From Pseudarthrobacter psychrotolerans (GTDB lineage: Bacteria; Actinomycetota; Actinomycetes; Actinomycetales; Micrococcaceae), in assembly GCF_009911795.1 (NCBI RefSeq), contig NZ_CP047898.1, forward strand, positions 4,712,001 to 4,776,000: a stretch of 64,000 bases of DNA, read 5' to 3'. Below the pieces are notes generated by a model. The model had not been told where the DNA came from. It ran no database searches and worked only from the letters and a program-made list of their open reading frames with translations. Shown piece by piece: positions 53,794-63,186 of the stretch. Position numbers and translations under genes: made by a program. How positions within the stretch are numbered: position 1 is the stretch's first letter; each line of letters begins with the position of its first letter.

Positions 53794-55113
53794 ATGACGC
53801 CAGCCAAGGACGCCGCCCCATCCGATTCAACGCCCACAGGCACGGCACCGGACATGGTCCGGCCAGGGGAAACTGTCCGCCCGGCACCGGCACCGGCACG
53901 GGCGGACCGGGAGCTTGAGCAGGACATTCCGTACGGTGTCCGGATCGCTGCGTCGTGGGCCTGGCGGCTCGGCCTTATCCTGCTGATGACCGGCGCCCTG
54001 GTCTGGCTGCTCGGCCGGATCAGCTTCCTGATTATCCCCGTTATGGTGGCCGCACTGCTGGCCGGGCTGCTGAGCCCCGTGGTGCGCTGGCTACGGAGCA
54101 GGCGGCTGCCAAACGGCGCCGCGGTGGCCATCACGGTGGTGGGGTTCATCGGCGTGATTGTTGGTGCCCTTGCCCTGGTGGGCCGCCAGCTGGCTTCAGG
54201 TTTTGGCGAATTGTGGTCCCAGGCGCTGGCGGGCGTGACACAGATCCAGGACTGGCTGGCCGCCGGACCCCTGCACCTCACCGCTGACCAGATCGACCAG
54301 TATTTCAAGGAAGCAACCGCCGCACTCCAGGACAACAGCAGCAGCATCCTCAGCGGCGCGTTGTCCTTCGGCAGCACCGCGGGCCACTTTGCCGCGGGAA
54401 TGGTGCTGGCCCTGTTCATCCTGATCTTCTTCCTGCTCGAAGGAGACAGGATCTGGGCCTTCCTGGTCCGCCTTCTCCCGAAGAAAGCACGTGCGGCAAC
54501 GTTCGGTGCCGGACGCAAGGGCTGGGCTTCCATGGTCAGCTACGCACGGATCCAGATGTTTGTTGCGTTTGTTGACGCGGTAGGGATCGGTGCCGGCGCG
54601 GCCATCATCGGCGTGCCGCTGGCCCTCCCCCTAAGCGTACTGGTGTTCATTGGCTCCTTTATCCCGGTGGTCGGTGCCCTGGTGACCGGGGCCGTCGCCG
54701 TCCTCCTGGCCCTGGTGGCCAACGGGCCGGTCAACGCCCTGATCATGCTGGCTATCGTCCTGCTGGTCCAGCAACTGGAGAGCCACATCCTGCAACCACT
54801 CGTGATGGGCAAGGCCGTGTCGCTGCACCCGGTGGCGGTGATCCTCTCCGTGGCGGCGGGTTCGTACCTTGCGGGTATCCCCGGCGCCCTGTTCTCGGTG
54901 CCCATCCTCGCCGTAGCAAACTCCGCGATTCGCTACATCGCGGCCAGAACGTGGGAACATGAACAGGTGCTGGCAACCCCCGGAGGGCCGTTGACGCCAG
55001 GCCCGGACCATGATGACTTCATCAGGGACGTCCGGTTGCCGGGTGGCAGGCCCAAGCGCGGCAAGGACGCCGCAGCCAGCACAGAAGCAGCCAATCCGGA
55101 CGCCCAGGCCTGA
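53794..55113 (+). CDS. AI-2E family transporter (PerM/YdiK type)
   Basis: A 439-residue membrane protein with about eight helices in the AI-2E exporter layout. A proline-rich cytoplasmic N-terminus (about 40 residues) precedes helices including ILLMTGALVWLLGRISFLIIPVMVAALLAGLLSPVV. The central soluble segment is followed by VPLALPLSVLVFIGSFIPVVGALVTGAVAVLLAL and QQLESHILQPLVMGKAVSLHPVAVILSVAAGSYLAGIPGALFSVPILA, the diagnostic C-terminal block. Substrate unknown; some relatives export autoinducer-2, others ions. ATG preceded by GAGGAAG. Confidence 0.9.
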   Translation: MTPAKDAAPSDSTPTGTAPDMVRPGETVRPAPAPARADRELEQDIPYGVRIAASWAWRLGLILLMTGALVWLLGRISFLIIPVMVAALLAGLLSPVVRWLRSRRLPNGAAVAITVVGFIGVIVGALALVGRQLASGFGELWSQALAGVTQIQDWLAAGPLHLTADQIDQYFKEATAALQDNSSSILSGALSFGSTAGHFAAGMVLALFILIFFLLEGDRIWAFLVRLLPKKARAATFGAGRKGWASMVSYARIQMFVAFVDAVGIGAGAAIIGVPLALPLSVLVFIGSFIPVVGALVTGAVAVLLALVANGPVNALIMLAIVLLVQQLESHILQPLVMGKAVSLHPVAVILSVAAGSYLAGIPGALFSVPILAVANSAIRYIAARTWEHEQVLATPGGPLTPGPDHDDFIRDVRLPGGRPKRGKDAAASTEAANPDAQA

Positions 55114-55155
55114 GCCAAGGCGCCGGAGCCGTATCCACCCAAGGAGAATAAGTCC

Positions 55156-56394
55156 GTGAACACCCTTGAAACCCTTCCCGTCACGCTGGACGATGTCCTG
55201 GAGGCGCAGAAGCTGCTCGAGGGCATTATTATGCGGACCCCGGTGGAATCATCACGGGCCCTGGGCGGGATGGTGGGCGGCGACGTCTTCTTCAAGTGCG
55301 AAAACCTGCAGCGGGCCGGATCGTTCAAGGTCCGCGGTGCCTACGTCCGCATGGCCAAGCTCTCGCCTGAAGAGAAGAAACGCGGTGTTGTGGCCGCGTC
55401 AGCCGGAAACCACGCACAGGGCGTGGCCGTGGCTGCCAAAAGCCTGGGCATCAAAGCCCGCATCTACATGCCGCTGGGCGTAGCCCTCCCCAAACTGGCC
55501 GCCACCCGCAGCCACGGCGCAGAGGTGATCCTTCATGGCCACAACGTGGATGAGGCCCTCGCCGAGGCGCAGCGCTACGCCGACGAGTCCGGCATGGTCT
55601 TTGTTCATCCCTTTGACAACGTTGATGTGGTGTCCGGCCAGGGAACCATCGGCCTGGAAATACTCGAGCAGATCCCCAACGTGGACACCATCCTTATGGG
55701 CGTGGGTGGCGGCGGGCTGCTGGCCGGCGTCGCTGTAGCCGTCAAGGCCCGGGCCAGGGAACTTGGGCGGGAAATCCGCATCATCGGTGTCCAGGCCGAA
55801 AACGCCGCGGCCTATCCGCCGTCCCTGGCCGCCGACGCACTGGTACCGCTGAAGAAAGTGTCCACCATGGCTGACGGCATCGCCGTAGGCCGGCCCGGCC
55901 AGCTGCCCTTCAGCATCATCCGTGAGCTCGTGGACGATGTTGTCACCGTCAGTGAGGATTCCCTGGCGCGCGCCCTGATTTTCCTGCTTGAGCGGGCCAA
56001 GATGGTGGTGGAACCCGCCGGGGCGGTGGGAGTTGCCGCCTTGATGGACGGCAAGATCGAAAACCCCGGCACCACGGCCGTGATCCTGTCCGGCGGTAAT
56101 ATCGATCCGATGCTGATGCTCAAAGTCATCCAGCGGGGCCTGTCCGCCGCCGGGCGCTACATGACAGTTCGGATGATGCTGGATGACCGGCCGGGTTCGC
56201 TGGCCACCATCGCCCGCATTATCGCCGAAAATGATGCAAACGTCACGGGCCTGGACCATACGCGTGTTGGCGGCTCCATCAGCATGGGCGACGTTTCCAT
56301 CACCGTGAACCTCGAAACCAAGGGCCACGAACATTGCGAGCAGGTCCTGGGCGCTCTCCGTGCCGAGGGCTTCCAGCCCATTGTGGTGCATTAG
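55156..56394 (+). CDS. ilvA: Threonine ammonia-lyase (threonine dehydratase)
   Basis: A 412-residue PLP enzyme that deaminates threonine to 2-oxobutanoate, the entry to isoleucine synthesis. The PLP-lysine motif is RAGSFKVRGAYVRM (about residues 54-67), the phosphate-binding loop is MGVGGGGLLAG, and VVEPAGAVGVAALM follows. A single C-terminal ACT-like domain (RYMTVRMMLDDRPGSLATIARIIAENDANV, about 333 onwards) suggests the shorter TdcB/IlvA2-like form rather than the long biosynthetic one. GTG start after AAGGAG. The rhomboid gene follows after 8 bases. Confidence 0.93.
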   Translation: MNTLETLPVTLDDVLEAQKLLEGIIMRTPVESSRALGGMVGGDVFFKCENLQRAGSFKVRGAYVRMAKLSPEEKKRGVVAASAGNHAQGVAVAAKSLGIKARIYMPLGVALPKLAATRSHGAEVILHGHNVDEALAEAQRYADESGMVFVHPFDNVDVVSGQGTIGLEILEQIPNVDTILMGVGGGGLLAGVAVAVKARARELGREIRIIGVQAENAAAYPPSLAADALVPLKKVSTMADGIAVGRPGQLPFSIIRELVDDVVTVSEDSLARALIFLLERAKMVVEPAGAVGVAALMDGKIENPGTTAVILSGGNIDPMLMLKVIQRGLSAAGRYMTVRMMLDDRPGSLATIARIIAENDANVTGLDHTRVGGSISMGDVSITVNLETKGHEHCEQVLGALRAEGFQPIVVH

Positions 56395-56402
56395 GAGCAG
56401 CC

Positions 56403-57020
56403 ATGCTTGACGCGTTGGGGGACGGAAAGCCGCGGAGCCGGGAAACCACGGCCTCGCGGGCGAAGGGCGGACTGTTGGTGGCCGGCGGCTTTGTGGCGCT
56501 GCTGTTTGTGATCGAGCTGTTCAACATGCTCACCCTGCACGCACTGAACCGGACGTTCGGGCTGCGGCCGCGGTCCGCTGACGGGCTCCTGGACATCCTG
56601 ACGTTCCCGCTGCTGCACGCCAACCTGAATCATCTGCTGTCCAACGCACTGCCGCTGGTTGTCTTCGGCTTCCTGGTGTTCCTCTCCGGCGTGCGGGTGT
56701 TCCTGACGGCCCTCGGGTTCAGCTGGCTGGGCTCCGGACTGACCGTATGGCTGATTGGCGACGGCGGCATCACAGTCGGTGCCTCCGGCCTGGTTTTCGG
56801 GTTGTTCGCCTTCCTCCTGGTGCGGGGCTTCTTTAACCACAGCTGGCGGCAGATCCTGCTCGCCGTGGTGCTGTTTATGGTCTACGGCGGCATCCTGCTG
56901 GGGGTGCTGCCGATCATGGGAAGCTACATCTCATGGCAGGCGCACCTCGGCGGGACGGCAGGCGGGGTTGTGGCTGCCCTGTTGCTGCGCCCCAAGCACG
57001 CAAGAACGCCGGCCCCCTGA
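56403..57020 (+). CDS. Rhomboid-family intramembrane serine protease
   Basis: A 205-residue protein with six membrane helices. The catalytic features are visible: HANLNHLLSNALPL (conserved His-Asn helix), GASGLVFGLFAF (nucleophilic Ser, about residue 126), and SWQAHLGGTAGGVVAALLL (catalytic His). Rhomboids cut membrane proteins inside or near the bilayer; the substrate here is unknown. Probably co-transcribed with ilvA. Its stop lies within the terminator hairpin. Confidence 0.88.
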   Translation: MLDALGDGKPRSRETTASRAKGGLLVAGGFVALLFVIELFNMLTLHALNRTFGLRPRSADGLLDILTFPLLHANLNHLLSNALPLVVFGFLVFLSGVRVFLTALGFSWLGSGLTVWLIGDGGITVGASGLVFGLFAFLLVRGFFNHSWRQILLAVVLFMVYGGILLGVLPIMGSYISWQAHLGGTAGGVVAALLLRPKHARTPAP

Positions 57021-57034
57021 CGGGGACCGGCGTT
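57005..57034 (+). terminator. Terminator at the end of the rhomboid gene
   Basis: AACGCCGGCCCC / GGGGACCGGCGTT hairpin spanning the stop codon; no strong T-tract. Confidence 0.5.
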
Positions 57035-57075
57035 GGCTGGGCCTGTTAGGCCTGGAGCGCGTTCAGTTTGACGCG

Positions 57076-57570
57076 TCAGCCTGCATAAGGCTTGGCGGAG
57101 ATGATTTCCACCGTGATGTCCTTGCCGTTCGGAGCGGTGTAGCTGAGCTTCGCGCCCTCTTTGTGGCCGACGATTGCGGCGCCGAGGGGTGACTTCTCGC
57201 TGAACACGTCCAGGTCGGAATCGCCGGCGATTTCGCGGGACCCCAGCAGGAATGTCTCTTCGTCGCCGGCGATCAGGGCAACAACGAGCATGCCGGGCTC
57301 GACGATGCCGTCGTCAGCGGGGGACTCGCCTACGTGGGCATCCCGCAGGAGTGCGGTCAGCTGGCGGATCCGGGCTTCGATCTTGCCCTGCTCTTCTTTG
57401 GCCGCATGGTAGCCGCCGTTTTCCTTCAGGTCGCCCTCTTGCCGGGCAGCTTCAATCTTCTGGACAATCTCCGCACGGCCAGGGCCGGAAAGCTGGTCCA
57501 GCTCTGCCTTCAGGCGGTCAAAAGCTTCCTGGGTGAGCCAGGCTGCAGGCGCGCTGTTGGTGGTAGACAC
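57076..57570 (-). CDS. greA: Transcription elongation factor GreA
   Basis: A 164-residue GreA. The N-terminal coiled coil (WLTQEAFDRLKAELDQL...KIEAARQEGDLKENGGYHAAKEEQGKIEARIRQLTALL) carries the acidic tip residues that stimulate RNA cleavage by RNA polymerase, and the C-terminal FKBP-like domain ends in SEKSPLGAAIVGHKEGAKLSYTAPNGKDITVEI. GTG start with AGGAGAAGTCC. Neighbours DUF4307 and mca are the usual actinobacterial context. Confidence 0.96.
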   Translation of the reverse strand: MSTTNSAPAAWLTQEAFDRLKAELDQLSGPGRAEIVQKIEAARQEGDLKENGGYHAAKEEQGKIEARIRQLTALLRDAHVGESPADDGIVEPGMLVVALIAGDEETFLLGSREIAGDSDLDVFSEKSPLGAAIVGHKEGAKLSYTAPNGKDITVEIISAKPYAG

Positions 57571-57721
57571 GGACTTCTCCTAATGGTCATACATGCAAAA
57601 GACCCCGCAACGGTGGCCACTTGTGGAACTCAGCAACCAGCTCAGCGGGGTAAAGGTATTGACCCATTGTAGTCAATACTCTGGACATACCCAACCGGGA
57701 TAGGGCACAGATCACACGGTG

Positions 57722-58180
57722 CTACGTCCCGGCGCCCGGAATCCAACAGTCGTCCACCACACCGGAAACGGACAGGGACTCCGTCCGTAGTGTCACGCGC
57801 TGCGAAACTGTCCTCCCGCCGTCGGCCGTTCCGTCAGCTTCGCCCGGCGGGATGTCCACCACTTTCCAGCCCACCACCGCGAACTTGGAGTCGAGGGCCT
57901 TGATGGCGCATTTGACAGCCGTTCCTGGTTCCCTGGTGACCTGGAAATCAACGTCGGCCGCTGTGGCGTCGGTGGTGCTGAAGCCGATGTCCTTGAAGGT
58001 CACGTCCGAGACAGCGTTCGACGTGGAGACCCAGGCCATAAACCCCACTCCGGCTGCCAGGGCAGCTATTGCGATGCCACGTTTGGCCGCGCGGGAGAGG
58101 GGCTGCTTTTTACTGCCATAACGATTGGCTAGGCTAGTGTCTGCAGGCGGGGACACGGCGGGCTGATCCTGGGTAGTCAC
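57722..58180 (-). CDS. DUF4307 domain-containing protein
   Basis: A 152-residue small membrane-anchored protein. A hydrophilic N-terminus with ANRYGSKK leads to one helix (AKRGIAIAALAAGVGFMAWVS), then an extracytoplasmic beta-rich domain with DVDFQVTREPGTAVKCAIKALDSKFAVVGWKVVDIPP. This is DUF4307, found next to mca and greA in actinobacteria; function unknown. GTG start, leaderless arrangement, divergent from mca. Confidence 0.88.
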   Translation of the reverse strand: MTTQDQPAVSPPADTSLANRYGSKKQPLSRAAKRGIAIAALAAGVGFMAWVSTSNAVSDVTFKDIGFSTTDATAADVDFQVTREPGTAVKCAIKALDSKFAVVGWKVVDIPPGEADGTADGGRTVSQRVTLRTESLSVSGVVDDCWIPGAGT

Positions 58181-58186
58181 CAGTCC

Positions 58187-58192
58187 AGTTTA
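58187..58192 (-). promoter_or_regulatory. -10 box of the DUF4307 gene
   Basis: TAAACT lies six bases before the GTG at 58180. Confidence 0.45.
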
Positions 58193-58326
58193 GTTCGGTT
58201 CCGGTCCATGGCTGTCCGGGCCGGATCCGCACCCCTCTCCCGCGCAGCTATGCCGCCTGTCCCGTTATGCAGTCCCGTCAGTCCAGTGGCCACAGCAGCC
58301 GCAGAAGAATAAGGAGCCGTCCTTCG

Positions 58327-59232
58327 ATGACAGCGTCCACGCATACCCCGGCACCGCTGAGGCTGCTAGCCGTTCATGCGCACCCGGACGACGAGTCCAG
58401 CAAGGGCGCGGCCACCATGGCCATGTACGCCGCCGCCGGGGTGGAAGTCATGGTGGCCACCTGCACGGACGGATCCCGCGGCGATATCCAGAACCCTGCC
58501 GTGGAAGGTGAGCCGCATCCCAAGCGGGACATGGCAGGGGCGCGCCGGCTGGAGATGGACCAGGCGGCCAAGGTACTTGGCATCCAGCAGCGCTGGCTCG
58601 GATTCACGGACTCCGGGCTGCCCGAGGGTGACCCGCTGCCGCCGCTGCCCGCAGGATCCTTTGCCGTCCAGCCGCTGGCGCGCGCCGCGGCGCCGCTGGT
58701 GCGGCTGGTCCGGGACTTCAAGCCGCAGGTGATCGTCAGCTATGACGAAAACGGAGGATACCCGCACCCGGACCACATCATGGCGCACCGGGTGGCAGTG
58801 GAGGCCTTTGCCGCCGCGGGTGACCCGGACAGGTATCCGGAGGCCGGAGCGGCTTGGGAACCCAGCAAGCTCTACTACGACAGGGCCTTCAGCCCGGACC
58901 GGTTCCGCGCATTGCATTTTGCCCTGGAGGAATCAGGCCTGCAGTCCCCCTACGCCCAGCGGCTTGCCGCGTGGCTGGAAACGGACGCGGAGGGCCATAC
59001 CCCGCCGCAGGGTTCCCATGCCACCACCACGCAGATCGACTGCGGGGACTATTTTGAGGCCCGCGACGACGCCCTCCGCGCGCACCGCACGCAGGTGGAT
59101 CCGTTGGGGTTCTTCTTTGCCGTGTCGGCCGAGATGCAGCGCCGCGTGTGGCCGTGGGAAGACTACTCACTGATCGAGTCCAGGGTCCCCGCAGAATTGC
59201 CTGAAAAGGACCTTTTCGCCGGGCTAAGATAG
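58327..59232 (+). CDS. mca: Mycothiol S-conjugate amidase
   Basis: A 301-residue zinc amidase of the LmbE/MshB family. Zinc ligands are in AVHAHPDDESSKGAATMA and GYPHPDHIMAHRVA; the general-base Asp is in the first motif. Mca cleaves mycothiol adducts of toxins, releasing a mercapturic acid for export, and marks an organism that makes mycothiol. The related deacetylase MshB is the alternative, but the neighbourhood (DUF4307, greA) and the C-terminal region TQVDPLGFFFAVSAEMQRRVWPWEDYSLIES favour Mca. ATG after AAGGAG. Confidence 0.93.
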   Translation: MTASTHTPAPLRLLAVHAHPDDESSKGAATMAMYAAAGVEVMVATCTDGSRGDIQNPAVEGEPHPKRDMAGARRLEMDQAAKVLGIQQRWLGFTDSGLPEGDPLPPLPAGSFAVQPLARAAAPLVRLVRDFKPQVIVSYDENGGYPHPDHIMAHRVAVEAFAAAGDPDRYPEAGAAWEPSKLYYDRAFSPDRFRALHFALEESGLQSPYAQRLAAWLETDAEGHTPPQGSHATTTQIDCGDYFEARDDALRAHRTQVDPLGFFFAVSAEMQRRVWPWEDYSLIESRVPAELPEKDLFAGLR

Positions 59233-59347
59233 AAGCTGCAGCATATTCTATGCCGTGTAGAAAAGCAGTGGGCTGGTCCGGGTCCTGCGGACCCGCGTCC
59301 GGAATCCCCGGCCGGCTGCCCATCAGTTTCCACAGAAGGTTTGAACC

Positions 59348-59689
59348 GTGCATCACTTGCTCCTCGCCCTGACCACCACGCCCTCACCGCTGCCGACGCC
59401 CGGCCTGCGTGAGGGCATCTCCGAGGACCAGATCACCCCGGGCCTGTGGGGCTTCATCATGACGGCCTTCTTTGTGCTGGCCACCACGCTGCTGATTGTG
59501 GACATGGTCCGCCGCATCCGCCGCGTCCGCTACCGCGCGCAGGTGGAAGAGGAGCGCCAGGCAGCGGCCGAAGCCGCGGACATTGAAGCTGCCGACGACC
59601 ACGACGGACTCGGTTCGGCCGGGCAGCCGGCAGGACTCGAAGACAACGGGCAGGGCCGGGCGGCCGACCAGTCCCAGCCCCGCGACTGA
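59348..59689 (+). CDS. Small single-helix membrane protein, unknown function
   Basis: 113 residues. A short N-terminus with a proline-rich stretch (TTTPSPLPTPGLREGISEDQITPG) precedes one membrane helix (WGFIMTAFFVLATTLLIVDMV), then a basic segment (RRIRRVRYRAQ) and an acidic alanine-rich tail. The positive-inside rule puts the C-terminus in the cytoplasm. No family recognised beyond its position after mca. GTG start with AGAAGG in front. Confidence 0.7.
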   Translation: MHHLLLALTTTPSPLPTPGLREGISEDQITPGLWGFIMTAFFVLATTLLIVDMVRRIRRVRYRAQVEEERQAAAEAADIEAADDHDGLGSAGQPAGLEDNGQGRAADQSQPRD

Positions 59690-59729
59690 AACGGGCGGAA
59701 CTCCCGCCGGCCTACCAGGTCCCGCCGGT

Positions 59730-60452
59730 TCAACTGAGGACTGCGATCGCGATCGCCGTAAAGTGCACCGCGAAGGCCAGTACCGTCAGGGCGTGGAAGA
59801 GTTCGTGGAAGCCGAAGTGCTCGTAGCTGAAGTTGGGCTTCTTGAGCGCGTAGAACACGGCGCCGGTGATGTAGAGAATCCCGCCCACACAGATCAGGAC
59901 CGCAGCCGGGATACTGGCCGCGAAGAATTCGGGCAGGTAAAACAGCGACCCGCAGCCAAGTGCGATGTAGATCGGCACGTAGAGCCAGCGTGGGGCGTCC
60001 GTCCACAGCAGCCGGAACAGCACGCCGAGGATGGCTCCGGACCAGATGACCCAGAGCAGCAGGACCGCCTTGGGCTGTTCCAGCAGTGACCAGGCCAGAG
60101 GTGTGTAGCTGCCGGCGATGACCAGCATGATGTTGGTGTGGTCCAGGCGCTTGAGGACGATCTTCACGCCGGGCGACCAGTTACCCCGGTGGTAGATGGC
60201 GCTGATGCCAAAAAGCAGGACGCCCGTAGCGGCGTAGATGGCCGAGGTGATCTTGCGGTCCGTAGTGGGGGCGAGGACCACCAGGACGATGCCGGCGGCC
60301 AGCGCCAATGGCGCCGTGACGGTGTGGATCCAGCCGCGCCACTTGGGCTTGATCATCAGGAGTTCGGCCAGCCGGACGGCGGCGTCGTCCAGGGGGCTGT
60401 GACCGTGGTCCGCGGAGGGGGTGCGGGGGCCGTCAGGAGTCTGGCTGTTCAT
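59730..60452 (-). CDS. trhA: PAQR-family membrane homeostasis protein TrhA (hemolysin III family)
   Basis: A 240-residue protein with seven helices. Hallmarks: KPKWRGWIHTVTAPLALAAGIVLV (first conserved His), SAIYHRGNW with LDHTNIMLVIAGSYTP, and the C-terminal FGFHELFHALTVLAFAVHF with the metal-binding His cluster. Family members affect membrane fluidity in E. coli and the hemolysin label is historical. Leaderless arrangement, divergent from the prenyl transferase. Confidence 0.9.
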   Translation of the reverse strand: MNSQTPDGPRTPSADHGHSPLDDAAVRLAELLMIKPKWRGWIHTVTAPLALAAGIVLVVLAPTTDRKITSAIYAATGVLLFGISAIYHRGNWSPGVKIVLKRLDHTNIMLVIAGSYTPLAWSLLEQPKAVLLLWVIWSGAILGVLFRLLWTDAPRWLYVPIYIALGCGSLFYLPEFFAASIPAAVLICVGGILYITGAVFYALKKPNFSYEHFGFHELFHALTVLAFAVHFTAIAIAVLS

Positions 60453-60458
60453 GGCCTC

Positions 60459-60464
60459 AGAATA
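60459..60464 (-). promoter_or_regulatory. -10 box of trhA
   Basis: TATTCT lies six bases before the ATG at 60452. Confidence 0.5.
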
Positions 60465-60568
60465 TCCTCTCTTTGCGCAAGTTACTCATGGGTAACAATC
60501 ATGGCAGGGTTTTCCGGGAACGTCCCGGCACACCCGCCCCGGTCCCGGACGGTAGCCTAGGATGTGCA

Positions 60569-61369
60569 ATGCCGTCGAACAGCAACGGAAGTCAGGTGAG
60601 TCTCCTCGTGGAATTGCGCGGGTTCCTATATGGCTTCTACGAGAGACGGCTGCTCAGTGAGCTTGCCGGCGGCCGCATTCCCAAGCACATCGGCGTGATG
60701 GTTGACGGCAACCGTCGCTGGGCCAAACAGTTCAACGCACCCACCAGCCAGGGACACCAGGCCGGCGCGGACAAGATCCATGAATTCCTCGGCTGGTGCC
60801 AGGAGCTTGGGGTCAAGGTAGTCACGCTCTACATGCTGTCCACGGACAACATGAGCCGGTCCAGCGAGGAGCTGGATCTCCTGATGGGGATCATTGCCAA
60901 CACACTGGACCGCCTCGACGATGACGCCAACATCTCGGTCAACGCCATGGGCGCTCCCGAGCTTCTGCCCGACTATCTGGCGGACCGGCTCAACAAGCTC
61001 ACGGCCCGCACGCCCGTCCGCGAAAAGATCCACGTCAACGTTGCGGTGGGCTACGGCGGACGCCGCGAGATCGTCGACGCCGTTCGCGAGCTCCTCCACG
61101 ACGCCGTCGCCAAGGGGTCTGACATTTCGGCGCTCGCTGACACGCTGTCCGTCGACGACATTTCCCGTTTCCTGTACACGCGGGGCCAGCCGGATCCGGA
61201 CCTGGTGATCAGGACCTCCGGGGAGCAGCGCCTGTCCGGGTTCCTGATGTGGCAGAGCGCCTACAGCGAGTTCTACTTCTGCGAGGCCCTGTGGCCCGCC
61301 TTCCGCAAAGTGGACTTCCTCCGCGCCCTGCGTGACTACGCAGGCAGGCAGCGGCGCTTCGGTACGTGA
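60569..61369 (+). CDS. uppS: Isoprenyl transferase (undecaprenyl/decaprenyl diphosphate synthase family)
   Basis: A 266-residue cis-prenyltransferase. Diphosphate-binding HIGVMVDGNRRWAKQ (catalytic Asp) and the C-terminal DLVIRTSGEQRLSGFLMWQSAYSEFYF are diagnostic. It extends allylic diphosphates with isopentenyl diphosphate; actinobacteria carry one enzyme making the short Z,E-farnesyl chain and one making the long lipid carrier, and sequence alone does not settle which this is. ATG 60569 is used (TAGGAT box five bases upstream); GTG 60608 is an alternative that begins just before LRGFLYGFYERRL. Confidence 0.9.
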   Translation: MPSNSNGSQVSLLVELRGFLYGFYERRLLSELAGGRIPKHIGVMVDGNRRWAKQFNAPTSQGHQAGADKIHEFLGWCQELGVKVVTLYMLSTDNMSRSSEELDLLMGIIANTLDRLDDDANISVNAMGAPELLPDYLADRLNKLTARTPVREKIHVNVAVGYGGRREIVDAVRELLHDAVAKGSDISALADTLSVDDISRFLYTRGQPDPDLVIRTSGEQRLSGFLMWQSAYSEFYFCEALWPAFRKVDFLRALRDYAGRQRRFGT

Positions 61370-61606
61370 ACGGCGCCGTTCACGTGGAATTCACACGGCC
61401 GCAACAGGAATCGCCGACGGATGAAGCCGGAAATTAGTTGCCCTGGATTTACGTTGTAGATATCAGCAGGCAAAACCGCCGGCTGATCGGGGAGGCCAGT
61501 ACATGGAGCGATGTTTCGCACCGGTTGTATGGGAGGCCGTGCCCGGCCTCCAGGCCGAGCCGCCTCACCAATAACAATTCCGGGCTTGCCCGGGGCTGGA
61601 GTCGAT

Positions 61607-63037
61607 GTGGCTATTTCTGAGCAACTGCCCGAGGCCGTTTTTGACCAGGGACAGAAAGCTACCTCTCGCACCACGCGAGCTACCTCAAGAACCGGTGCAG
61701 CAGACGAGAACTCTGCGGCCGGTTTTGCTGTCTCCGGAAGGGACGCCACCATCAGCAGCTTCGTCATTGACACCTCCGTCCTGCTCTCGGACCCACAGGC
61801 GCTGCTGCGCTTTGCCGAGCACGAAGTCATTGTTCCCATCGTTGTCATCACCGAACTTGAGGGGAAACGGCACGACCCCGAACTGGGCTACTTTGCCCGC
61901 AAGGCGCTCCGGCTGCTCGATGACCTCCGGGTGAAACACGGTGGCCTGAGCCGGCCCATCCCCATCGGAAACCAGGGCGGCACCCTGCTGGTGGAGCTGA
62001 ACCACATTTCCGCCGAGGTACTTCCGCTGGGTTTCCGCAGCGGCGACAACGACAGCCGCATCCTTGCAGTGGCCAAGAACCTGGCCAATGAAGGCCGGAA
62101 TGTCACCGTGGTTTCGAAGGATCTCCCCATGCGGGTTAAGGCCTCCGCCATGGGACTTACGGCCGACGAATACCGCAACGAGCTCGTGAAGGATTCGGGT
62201 TGGACCGGCGTCGCCGAAGTGGAAGCCAGCGAGGACGAAATCTCCACCCTGTACGGCCACGAGCCCGTCTTCATCCCCGCAGCCGCGGAAATGCCGGTCA
62301 ACACCGGGCTGGTGATCCTCTCCAACCGGGGCTCAGCCCTGGGCCGGGTGGGCGCCGACAAGCAGGTGCGGCTGGTCAAGGGGGACCGGGACGTGTTCGG
62401 GCTCCACGGACGCTCCGCGGAACAGCGGCTGGCCATCGACTTGTTGATGGACCCGGCCGTCGGAATTGTTTCGGTCGGCGGACGGGCCGGCACCGGCAAA
62501 TCCGCGCTGGCCCTTTGCGCCGGCCTGGAAGCTGTGCTGGAACGCCGCGAGCACCGCAAGGTGATCGTCTTCCGCCCGCTCTACGCCGTGGGCGGCCAGG
62601 AACTCGGCTACCTGCCCGGCTCCGAGTCGGAAAAGATGAACCCCTGGGCCCAGGCGGTCTTTGACACCCTCGGCGCCCTGGTCAGCCAGGAAGTCGTGGA
62701 AGAAGTCATGGACCGCGGCATGCTCGAGGTCATGCCGCTGACCCATATCCGCGGCCGCTCGCTGCATGACGCCTTCGTGATCGTCGACGAAGCCCAGTCG
62801 CTGGAGAAGAACGTCCTCCTCACCGTGATGAGCCGGATCGGCCAGAACTCCAAGATCGTCCTCACCCACGACATCGCCCAGCGCGACAACCTGCGCGTCG
62901 GCCGCCACGACGGTATCGCCGCCGTCGTCGAAACCCTGAAAGGACACCCACTCTTCGGCCACATCACCCTCACCCGCTCCGAAAGGTCACCGATCGCAGC
63001 CCTGGTAACGGAACTCCTGGAGGGCGCCGAAATCTAG
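61607..63037 (+). CDS. phoH: PIN-domain/PhoH ATPase fusion protein (PhoH2 type)
   Basis: About 476 residues in two domains. The PIN nuclease domain (about residues 50-180) has [21 protein letters not shown] and [15 protein letters not shown] with the acidic metal-site residues. The PhoH ATPase domain has Walker [15 protein letters not shown] (about 289-302) and Walker [12 protein letters not shown]. The mycobacterial equivalent, PhoH2, is an ATP-dependent RNA helicase and RNase. GTG 61607 with GGAG six bases ahead is chosen; the open frame runs back to 61511. The 237-base leader 61370-61606 contains a weak 60-codon frame (TTG 61438 to 61620) overlapping the start. Confidence 0.92.
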   Translation: MAISEQLPEAVFDQGQKATSRTTRATSRTGAADENSAAGFAVSGRDATISSFVIDTSVLLSDPQALLRFAEHEVIVPIVVITELEGKRHDPELGYFARKALRLLDDLRVKHGGLSRPIPIGNQGGTLLVELNHISAEVLPLGFRSGDNDSRILAVAKNLANEGRNVTVVSKDLPMRVKASAMGLTADEYRNELVKDSGWTGVAEVEASEDEISTLYGHEPVFIPAAAEMPVNTGLVILSNRGSALGRVGADKQVRLVKGDRDVFGLHGRSAEQRLAIDLLMDPAVGIVSVGGRAGTGKSALALCAGLEAVLERREHRKVIVFRPLYAVGGQELGYLPGSESEKMNPWAQAVFDTLGALVSQEVVEEVMDRGMLEVMPLTHIRGRSLHDAFVIVDEAQSLEKNVLLTVMSRIGQNSKIVLTHDIAQRDNLRVGRHDGIAAVVETLKGHPLFGHITLTRSERSPIAALVTELLEGAEI

Positions 63038-63050
63038 GTTAAGTACGTGA

Positions 63051-63082
63051 GGGCCGTGGTCCGATTCGTCGGACCACGGCCC
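63051..63082 (+). terminator. Hairpin after phoH
   Basis: GGGCCGTGGTCCG / CGGACCACGGCCC with a six-base loop; very stable but without a T-tract. Confidence 0.6.
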
Positions 63083-63186
63083 GACTGAAGCGCCGGGTCA
63101 GCCTTCCGGCAGCGTGCGTCAGAGGCGACGAAGGAGACAGCACGCAGAGGAAGTGTGACTTGGCGCTCGAACGCAACCCTGAGGAA

